NCBI GenBank assembly: GCA_013204605.1
Contig: JABMNI010000052.1
Span: forward strand, 1-59,250
Source: Ignavibacteria bacterium
GTDB lineage: Bacteria > Bacteroidota > Ignavibacteria > Kapaibacteriales > Kapaibacteriaceae
Length of the DNA stretch: 59,250 nucleotides
Reading direction: 5' to 3'
Every line of letters begins with the position of its first letter. The stretch's first letter is position 1. Of the stretch, positions 54,330 through 59,250 are shown one piece after another. The position numbers and the translations under genes were made by a program. Under the pieces are notes generated by a model. That model was not told the DNA's origin and did not search any database. It was given only the letters and a program-made list of their open reading frames with translations.

Positions 54330-54366
54330 GTGCCGGGGAGAAACTCCCCGGCACTTTCTCCCCGGC
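54330..54366. terminator. Strong hairpin with a duplicated arm between can and uxs
   Basis: GTGCCGGGGAG (54330-54340) pairs with CTCCCCGGCAC (54344-54354) around a three-base loop, and a second copy of the right arm (TCTCCCCGGCAC, to 54368) follows. The left arm can therefore pair with either of two right arms, but not both. No T-run follows on the minus strand, so it may be a processing or attenuating element and not an efficient terminator. Confidence 0.6.
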
Positions 54367-54374
54367 ACTATTTT

Positions 54375-54998
54375 CTACTCGTAGAAGTCCACGGCGCCTG
54401 TATCAACGTTGTACATGCCGCCTATCAAAGCAATTTCAGAATTCACAAGCATCTCATGTAGAATTGGACTCTTTTCGTGAATTTGTTCTAGTGCAATCCG
54501 AACGTTAAGAGCGGCTACTCTTTCAACAAATTCTTCATTACTGGAGTTCCTATCCTCGATGGTCAGGTTCTCAGCACCAACCGCCGGCTTCAGCTTTTCA
54601 ATTAGGGCCGTCAGGTTCCCCAGTTTCACGTCATCACAAGCCCCCTTCACAGCGCCACACTTTGAATGACCAAGTACAACAACGGCTTTGGCACCGACAA
54701 CTTTACACGCGAACTCCATGCTGCCTAGAATATCCTCGTTAAGAATGTTGCCGGCAATTCGTACGCTGAAAATGTCACCTAGCCCTTGATCAAAAATCAA
54801 CTCCGCTGACGTTCGAGAGTCGATGCAACTCAGCACAACTGCAAATGGGTGTTGTCCATCGGATGTTTCATTGACTTGCTGCAACAAATTTCGATTTGCC
54901 TTCAAATTATTTACAAAACGATCATTGCCTTTTCTGAGGATATCGATGGCCATTTCAGGCGTCAGTGAATTTTGAATTTCTTTTGTTAGTGTTCTCAT
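54375..54998 (-). CDS. can: Beta-class carbonic anhydrase
   Basis: A 207-residue zinc enzyme that interconverts CO2 and bicarbonate. The zinc ligands and the Asp-Arg dyad are all visible: C58-x-D60-x-R62 (SCIDSR), then H111 and C114 (HSKCG). The length suits the bacterial beta class. No signal peptide: cytosolic. The SulP transporter gene lies 29 bp upstream on the same strand, so both are likely on one transcript. That pairing suggests the transporter brings in bicarbonate and the anhydrase balances it for carboxylation reactions. The AGGGGGCT motif falls in KGACDD codons. Confidence 0.93.
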   Translation of the reverse strand: MRTLTKEIQNSLTPEMAIDILRKGNDRFVNNLKANRNLLQQVNETSDGQHPFAVVLSCIDSRTSAELIFDQGLGDIFSVRIAGNILNEDILGSMEFACKVVGAKAVVVLGHSKCGAVKGACDDVKLGNLTALIEKLKPAVGAENLTIEDRNSSNEEFVERVAALNVRIALEQIHEKSPILHEMLVNSEIALIGGMYNVDTGAVDFYE

Positions 54999-55027
54999 AG
55001 TGGTTTACCCTTAAGTCTTTCTTTAGT

Positions 55028-56575
55028 TTATGCGTTTGAAAATTGTTCGAGATTTATTGTTTTAACCGAAATGTTTTTGGATTTTGCTTGCGTTTGAAAA
55101 TCCTGAATGATTTCCAACACGTCGAAGTGAATGCTTCGCGAATTTGTTGCGTCGATGGTGACATTCGAGTTAGCGGGAATGTGATTCAACATTTGAAGAA
55201 TACTTCCTTTATTCAAGAACGACACTTCTTCTGATAGTTTAACAACGTGTTCGGCACCTTCTTTTGCATCACCCTTAAACATGTAGAAAGGATTTTTGAA
55301 GTTGTTGCGTAGCATAAACACAATTGCAAACACCATTCCAATGCCAATACCTTTTAGAAGATCAGTTAACAGAATACCTACCACTGTGACAATAAACGGC
55401 ACAAACTGTTCCCAACCTTGTTTGTACACAAGCTTAAACAAGGCAGGCTTTGCAAGCTTGTAGCCTACAACAAAAAGAATCGAGGCTAACGTGGCTAGCG
55501 GAATCATGTTTAGAACGTTTGGGATAGCGATGGCGCTGCCAAGAAGAAACACCCCATGAATGATGGCGGAAAGCTTTGTTCTGCCACCGAATGTTATGTT
55601 AGCTGAGCTTCGCACAATTACTTGCGTTAACGGTAAGCCCCCTATAAGACCCGAAACTATGTTGCCTACGCCCTGTGCCTTCAACTCGCGATTAGTTGGC
55701 GTAACGCGCCTGAGCGGATCGAGTTTGTCTGTAGCCTCTACACACAATAGCGTTTCTAGACTGGCAACTATGGCAAGCACAAAGGCAATTACATAGATGT
55801 CCGTATTTCCTAACTGCGAAAAGTCTGGCAGTGTAAACTGACTCAAGAAACCTGACACACTTGATGCTACGGGAATTTGTACAATATGCTTGGCATCTAG
55901 GGTGAAGGGAAGGAGGGAAGATTGGAACAAGTAGTTTATGGTTATTCCAACAGCCACGGCGACTAGCGGACCGTTTATCATTCCAAAAATCTTATGCTTT
56001 TTTGCTAGCACGAGTTCCCATAAAAGGAGCACCGTCATTGAAGCACCTGTGATAATTACAGCGGCTGGAGAGATAAATCCAAAAATGTTACCCAATTCCG
56101 AAAACGTGTTTTGTCCGTCGGCTTGCATGAACGACGTCGAACCCTCAAAATCCGCATCATAGCCAACAGCATGTGGTATTTGTTTTAGAATAATCAGCAA
56201 TCCAATTCCCGTTAACATACCTTTAATCACAGAAGACGGGAAGTAGTAGGCTATGGTTCCCAGTTTCATATAGCCTGCGGCAAGCTGAATTACACCGGAC
56301 AGTACAACCGCGAGTAAAAAAGCCTCCCACGACCCTCCAAGCGTTGCAATGGCACTCATTACTATCACGGCAAGTCCCGCCGCCGGTCCACTGACCCCGA
56401 GTGGCGACCCACTCAAAATTCCGACAACACCACCACCCACTATGCCAGCAATTATACCGGCAAACAGAGGAGCTCCCGACGCCAAGGCTATGCCAAGGCA
56501 TAGAGGTACTGCTACAAAGAAGACAACAATACTTGCCGGAAGGTCCTGCTTTATGTTGCTAAAAACGTGTTTCAT
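55028..56575 (-). CDS. SulP family anion transporter with STAS domain
   Basis: A 515-residue inner-membrane transporter of the SLC26/SulP family: about fourteen membrane segments, with PASIVVFFVAVPLCLGIALASG at the N-terminus (quoted as VPLCLGIALASGAP), ...GVSGPAAGLAVIV..., TLLCVEATDKLDP and RELKAQGVGNIVSGLIGGLP. The C-terminal STAS domain (about 430-515) has VTIDATNSRSIHFDVLEII. SulP members carry sulfate, bicarbonate or dicarboxylates. The adjacent beta-carbonic anhydrase strongly favours bicarbonate. It is divergent from a TetR-family gene 105 bp away with inverted repeats between them, so regulation by that protein is likely. Confidence 0.9.
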   Translation of the reverse strand: MKHVFSNIKQDLPASIVVFFVAVPLCLGIALASGAPLFAGIIAGIVGGGVVGILSGSPLGVSGPAAGLAVIVMSAIATLGGSWEAFLLAVVLSGVIQLAAGYMKLGTIAYYFPSSVIKGMLTGIGLLIILKQIPHAVGYDADFEGSTSFMQADGQNTFSELGNIFGFISPAAVIITGASMTVLLLWELVLAKKHKIFGMINGPLVAVAVGITINYLFQSSLLPFTLDAKHIVQIPVASSVSGFLSQFTLPDFSQLGNTDIYVIAFVLAIVASLETLLCVEATDKLDPLRRVTPTNRELKAQGVGNIVSGLIGGLPLTQVIVRSSANITFGGRTKLSAIIHGVFLLGSAIAIPNVLNMIPLATLASILFVVGYKLAKPALFKLVYKQGWEQFVPFIVTVVGILLTDLLKGIGIGMVFAIVFMLRNNFKNPFYMFKGDAKEGAEHVVKLSEEVSFLNKGSILQMLNHIPANSNVTIDATNSRSIHFDVLEIIQDFQTQAKSKNISVKTINLEQFSNA

Positions 56576-56589
56576 TTCATACTCTCAAT

Positions 56590-56668
56590 AAGTTCGTTAC
56601 AAAAATGCAAAATTATTTACAAATGATAGCAATACTATCGTAAATAATATCAATACTTTTACGAACTT
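56590..56668. promoter_or_regulatory. Candidate TetR operator region between sulP and tetR genes
   Basis: Two nested inverted repeats fill the divergent gap. AAGTTCGTTAC at 56590-56600 is mirrored by TTTTACGAACTT at 56657-56668. Inside them, GATAG-5 bp-CTATC (about 56625-56639) is flanked by ATTTAC and GTAAAT. A palindrome of this kind in the gap beside a TetR gene is the usual operator arrangement. Which of the two the regulator binds, and where the promoters are, cannot be told from sequence. Confidence 0.5.
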
Positions 56669-56680
56669 TGTAGCATACTT

Positions 56681-57358
56681 ATGGAAATGACAGTAAACAT
56701 CAAACTGAACAACAAGCTATTCCTGCGAAATCCGGATGAATCTGAGCTTGGGAAAAAAATACTGCAATACAGTATCATCCTGATCCATAGGATTGGATTT
56801 GAGGCGTTCACCTTCAAGAAATTAGCTGCTGAAATTGGCACAACAGAGGCGGGAGTGTACCGGTACTTCGAAAACAAACACAGGTTACTGTTGTACCTAG
56901 TTGACTGGTATTGGAGTTGGCAGGAGTATCGGTTGATCTACGCAACGAACAATATTTCAGACCCAACTGAAAAACTGTCAATCGCGATAAAACTGCTGTC
57001 TACATCCGTCGAAGATGACACTTCTACCTCGTACATCGACGAAAAACTACTCTTTGAAATCGTGATTATGGAGGGGGCTAAATCATATCTGACTAGACAT
57101 GTAACGGAAGATAATAAGCACCGATTATTCAAACCTTACAAAGATCTATGCGCAAGAATTGCAGATATTATACTTGAGTGCAACCCTACGTACAAGTATC
57201 CAAGATCTCTTGCTAGTTCTGCTATCGAAATGGCTCACTCGCACAACTTTTATGTCAAGCATCTGCCATCGCTAACAGATTTTAACTCACTCAATACAAC
57301 TCACAACGTCCCAGATTTCATAGAAGACATGGTGTTCTCGGTGATTAGAATACCATGA
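56681..57358 (+). CDS. TetR family transcriptional regulator
   Basis: A 225-residue regulator. The N-terminal helix-turn-helix is standard: IGFEAFTFKKLAAEIGTTEAGVYRYFENKHRLLLYLVDWYW, quoted as LAAEIGTTEAGVYRYF (about residues 47-62), with the Tyr-Phe-Lys-type DNA contacts. The rest is all-alpha and has no family resemblance that names a ligand. It is divergently oriented to the SulP-carbonic anhydrase pair and probably represses it and itself. The ATG at 56681 has no strong Shine-Dalgarno. Confidence 0.85.
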   Translation: MEMTVNIKLNNKLFLRNPDESELGKKILQYSIILIHRIGFEAFTFKKLAAEIGTTEAGVYRYFENKHRLLLYLVDWYWSWQEYRLIYATNNISDPTEKLSIAIKLLSTSVEDDTSTSYIDEKLLFEIVIMEGAKSYLTRHVTEDNKHRLFKPYKDLCARIADIILECNPTYKYPRSLASSAIEMAHSHNFYVKHLPSLTDFNSLNTTHNVPDFIEDMVFSVIRIP

Positions 57359-57548
57359 TATAGTGTCAATGGATCGGCGAAGATTTCGTTAACAAACATT
57401 TGGCTGAACTTCGCGCCTATATTGCGATTCTTCCTTAAGTAAACGCGGTTGAACCTACGAGTCAAAATCAAAAAAAAGAAAACAAAAAAAAGGCTGACGT
57501 GATAGCGTCAGCCTTGAGATTATCAGAAATAATTTCAACTATACTGCT
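57359..57548 (-). terminator. Intergenic gap with a rho-independent terminator (minus strand)
   Basis: Within this gap AAGGCTGACG (57490-57499) pairs perfectly with CGTCAGCCTT (57506-57515) around TGATAG. On the minus strand it is followed by a long T-rich run (57465-57489). It ends transcription of the lipoprotein gene upstream at 57549. The remaining 100 bp (57360-57460) show no gene or repeat I can name. Confidence 0.88.
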
Positions 57549-58004
57549 TTAGAACTTCAACGAGAATTTGCCTTCAGTTACCGTCTTAGCACCACCAGAG
57601 GAGTTTTGTCCGATAAAGGAGAAGGTTCCTTCAACTTCAGTAGTGTTGATCTTTGAAATCACCACGGTCCCAGATCCTGAAGCTGGGTTTGCCGAGTACG
57701 CGTCAGCCGCTGTTGTACCACCTGAATATGATGCAGAAGCACCACTAGCAAAATTCGATAAATCATACGTTCCGGCAGCGGTTCCACCAATCAGAAATAT
57801 CACGATTGATTTAATTCCCACAGAGCCTGATATGACTAGTGTGCCGCTGTTAATAACGGCTGAAGAAAGTGTTGTTCCGTCCCACGCAGCGCCATCCACC
57901 TTGGCCGTCATGTACTTTGTTGCTGCGGGCGGATTTGTTGTTGAGCTGCTACATGCTCCAATAATGAGTGAAACAGCGATGAATGCTGCTACAATTGTTT
58001 TTAT
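57549..58004 (-). CDS. Small lipoprotein (DUF6252-like), possible ATA start
   Basis: A lipoprotein with a lipobox IIGAC and a beta-rich mature part: MTAKVDGAAWDG, repeated GT..T..., GTVVISKINTTEVEGTFSF and a C-terminal GKFSLKF. This matches small beta-barrel-like lipoproteins of the DUF6252 type, of unknown role. Its paralogue lies just upstream. The long frame starts at an ATG at 58085 within the last codons of that paralogue and adds a charged N-terminus with no sense. A normal signal (IKTIVAAFIAVSL) would begin at an ATA codon at 58002-58004, preceded by AGGGA at 6 bases. The coordinates follow that choice; a non-ATG start is unusual, and the long form cannot be excluded. Confidence 0.6.
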   Translation of the reverse strand: MKTIVAAFIAVSLIIGACSSSTTNPPAATKYMTAKVDGAAWDGTTLSSAVINSGTLVISGSVGIKSIVIFLIGGTAAGTYDLSNFASGASASYSGGTTAADAYSANPASGSGTVVISKINTTEVEGTFSFIGQNSSGGAKTVTEGKFSLKF

Positions 58005-58059
58005 GTTTTCCCTAGGTAAACGTTTAGAATTATGGTTGAAAAATTTGAGGCAATTTTTA

Positions 58060-58512
58060 CTAAAATTTGAGATTAAACTGTCCATTCGTTACAATCTTTT
58101 TTATGTTAATGGTGTTGGCGAGTTCCAGAGTAAAAGTGCCAATCACCTCGGCACTATTTAACGTTGTAATCTGCATGGTTCCAGTACCAGCCCCTTTATG
58201 AGCAAGAAACGGCGACCCAGAAGTAGGCCCCACACTAATCAATGCAACGCTATTATTTGGTAGGCCAACCCCGAATTGGTATGTGCCAACACCCGCAATC
58301 CCTTGCATGGTTAACTGCATTGTAATGTTGTCACCAACGCCGTACATGGCCAATACATCTTCGCTCATACCAACCTTTATTGTTCCAGATGCCGCCCAAT
58401 CAACTCCGTCAATTGTAGCTCTAAGCCCATTAGGCACGGGGTCTGTGCTTCCACTACAAGCTGAAATCAGCAATGTAATAATTAACGACAATCCAAATTT
58501 TAATACGTACAT
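58060..58512 (-). CDS. Small lipoprotein, paralogue of the downstream gene
   Basis: A 150-residue lipoprotein: signal sequence with lipobox LISAC, then a beta-rich mature part with ATIDGVDWAASG, GTGTMQITTLNSAEVIGTFTLEL and a C-terminal GQFNLKF. The end and the GTF-x-(8-12)-G-x-F-x-LKF pattern are shared with the downstream gene, so the pair arose by tandem duplication with much divergence. Function unknown; surface or periplasmic side of the outer membrane. The ATG at 58512 starts the signal directly. Confidence 0.65.
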   Translation of the reverse strand: MYVLKFGLSLIITLLISACSGSTDPVPNGLRATIDGVDWAASGTIKVGMSEDVLAMYGVGDNITMQLTMQGIAGVGTYQFGVGLPNNSVALISVGPTSGSPFLAHKGAGTGTMQITTLNSAEVIGTFTLELANTINIKKIVTNGQFNLKF

Positions 58513-58606
58513 AATAAGGTATCTGCTAGGTTACTTACACGCGTAAATCGAACATCTTAACTCAACTCAAATGTATTAAAGCAAGAATTCAAAAGTGTTG
58601 AGAATT

Positions 58607-59062
58607 CTACCGATGCACCAACAACAAAACTGCTCTGCTATATTGCAACGCAATAAATACCGTACAGAGAGCCAATCCGAGAATGTTTATCGTTGGAAAA
58701 ATCATTGTGCGCAGATTGGAAAGAGTACCTTTCAACACTGAGAACTTCAGCACATAATCGGGCAAGTCAGCCGAGGTTACAAGTTCAGGTTGTTTTGCCA
58801 TTGAGTTTGAAGTTTCTATTACAAGCGTCAAACGTTTTACTTCGCGCAAGTACTCAACACCCCAAAGTGTGAGTAGCACAAAGTATATGATGGATTGTCC
58901 ACTTCGTAAAATACGGACGTCTTCCACGGAGGCTATGCCAGCCCATCCGAGGCCGTAAATCACTAACCAATAAATCCCGGCCAGACCGAACAATGAACTA
59001 ATGAGTTTTTTGAACGACCTCTTTTGGCGTTCGTATGGAAGGTATATGGAGTTGTGTAGCAT
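58607..59062 (-). CDS. Predicted inner-membrane protein, unknown function
   Basis: A 151-residue protein that I do not recognise. Two membrane segments (about 22-42 and 55-72) come first, then a soluble stretch with EYLREVKRLTLVIETSNSMAK and a hydrophobic C-terminal segment (about 122-142). There is no signal peptide. It lies between the lipoprotein pair and a terminator that ends the next upstream gene, so it has its own promoter. No conserved motif suggests an activity. Confidence 0.5.
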   Translation of the reverse strand: MLHNSIYLPYERQKRSFKKLISSLFGLAGIYWLVIYGLGWAGIASVEDVRILRSGQSIIYFVLLTLWGVEYLREVKRLTLVIETSNSMAKQPELVTSADLPDYVLKFSVLKGTLSNLRTMIFPTINILGLALCTVFIALQYSRAVLLLVHR

Positions 59063-59071
59063 GTTTACAAA

Positions 59072-59109
59072 AATAAAAAAGCGCAGTCACCAATAACGAT
59101 AACTGCGCT
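59072..59109 (-). terminator. Rho-independent terminator of the gene cut by the window end
   Basis: AGCGCAGT (59080-59087) pairs with ACTGCGCT (59102-59109). On the minus strand the hairpin is followed by a T-run (59070-59080). It ends the transcript of the truncated minus-strand gene whose stop is at 59134. Confidence 0.85.
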
Positions 59110-59133
59110 GTTACTCAATATTTCATTGTCTAT

Positions 59134-59250
59134 TTATTCTGCTGCCGGTGCATCAGCTGCCGGAGCTTCAACTTCTGGAGCTTCAACTTCTGGAGCTTCA
59201 ACTTCTGGAGCTTCAACTACAGGAGCTTCAACTACAGGAGCTTCAACTAC
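59134..59250 (-). CDS. C-terminal tail of a truncated gene: (V/E)VEAP repeats
   Basis: Partial gene: 38 codons and a TAA stop lie in the window; the rest is beyond the edge. The 15-bp units GGAGCTTCAACTTCT and GGAGCTTCAACTACA alternate, encoding repeats VEAPE and VEAPV, then PAADAPAAE at the end. Such acidic Pro-Ala-Glu-Val tails are found on some ribosomal proteins, chaperones and envelope proteins in this group of bacteria. The tail alone does not tell which gene it is. The 5' part was not seen. Confidence 0.7.
   Translation of the reverse strand, partial: VVEAPVVEAPVVEAPEVEAPEVEAPEVEAPAADAPAAE

Larger units (their letters stand above)
228..58196. repeat. Dispersed motif AGGGGGCT / AAGGGGCT (47 sites)
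   Basis: AGGGGGCT, reading plus: 4251, 5079, 7264, 11663, 11690, 13751, 20522, 24463, 29478, 31376, 35224, 41861, 44632, 48601, 49605, 50915, 52988, 57072. Reading minus (AGCCCCCT on plus): 1954, 3667, 5379, 8221, 21087, 22352, 34074, 51853, 54639, 55636. AAGGGGCT plus: 228, 3485, 14040, 15261, 28138, 38758, 46344, 52128; minus: 413, 6720, 13940, 16702, 25848, 29030, 44853, 48064, 50477, 53623, 58189. A given octamer is expected about twice in a duplex of this length. Sites lie in all reading frames and on both strands. Bases before the core are mostly A/G/T-A and after it T or A. Confidence 0.8.

Noticed and set aside
59150-59250. 15-bp repeats as an intergenic array or CRISPR
   Set aside because: They are in frame and encode VEAP repeats in the tail of a minus-strand gene, with no spacers.

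Overview
This 59 kb window reads as ordinary chromosome, not plasmid or phage. I see no integrase, transposase, CRISPR array or phage gene. GC content is moderate. Several large secreted proteins end in a C-terminal sorting domain of the type IX secretion (T9SS) kind, and a TPP riboswitch precedes a TonB-dependent receptor. Envelope lipoproteins with short lipoboxes are present, and TAnnTTTG-like -7 promoter elements precede a few transcripts. Together these point to the Bacteroidota/Chlorobiota/Ignavibacteria side of the tree, with a Kapabacteria-like lineage my best guess. The phylum is an inference; no 16S rRNA or ribosomal protein operon is visible to settle it.

Layout. 0-6.6 kb: tRNA-Arg(TCT), homogentisate dioxygenase, the small SRP RNA, then a same-strand run rng-dxr-rseP-surE. 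6.6-9.5 kb: a methyltransferase, a GT4 glycosyltransferase and an FkbM methyltransferase for surface glycans. 9.5-19.1 kb: large secreted proteins (Kelch-like, glycine-rich/Ig-like, and Asp-box/BNR), an AEC permease, a LytTR regulator and a cysteine-rich secreted protein. 19.4-26.3 kb: asparagine synthase, heparinase-like protein and flippase (a glycan cluster), then FtsX-like and LptF/G-like permeases. 26.4-32.7 kb: a VCBS/ASPIC protein, a vanadium haloperoxidase-like enzyme, a HmuY-like lipoprotein and an orphan paaA. 32.7-39 kb: palindromic repeats, a PEMT-Lgt fusion, mazG, an LCP protein, envC and murA. 39-43.7 kb: TPP riboswitch and TonB receptor, SET protein, fatty-acid hydroxylase, orphan nuoC. 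43.9-48.1 kb: STAS protein, heptosyltransferase, Gfo/Idh/MocA oxidoreductase, dnaB. 48.2-52.4 kb: a WD40/cohesin-like protein coupled to a double-OmpA protein. 52.3-59.25 kb: CDF transporter, UDP-glucuronate decarboxylase, beta-carbonic anhydrase, SulP transporter, divergent TetR regulator, paralogous lipoproteins and the C-terminal tail of a cut-off gene.

Two patterns stand out that ordinary genes do not explain. First, the octamer AGGGGGCT occurs 28 times on the two strands, and its four-G variant AAGGGGCT another 19 times. That is one site per about 1.3 kb, in all reading frames and between genes, with density and shape reminiscent of DNA-uptake or other genome-marking sequences. Second, a 3,650-bp unit carrying two secreted-protein genes is bounded by 42-bp direct repeats (39/42 identical) made from the 3' end of the asparagine synthase gene. 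It looks like an insertion that duplicated the overlap of two convergent genes and left both intact. The cassette also carries a G10 tract between an upstream small ORF and the start of the cysteine-rich protein, a possible phase-variation switch.

Start codons were moved downstream of the longest reading frame wherever a signal peptide, conserved N-terminus or ribosome binding site argued for it; the reasons are given per gene. All function calls are by eye from motifs and family resemblance.
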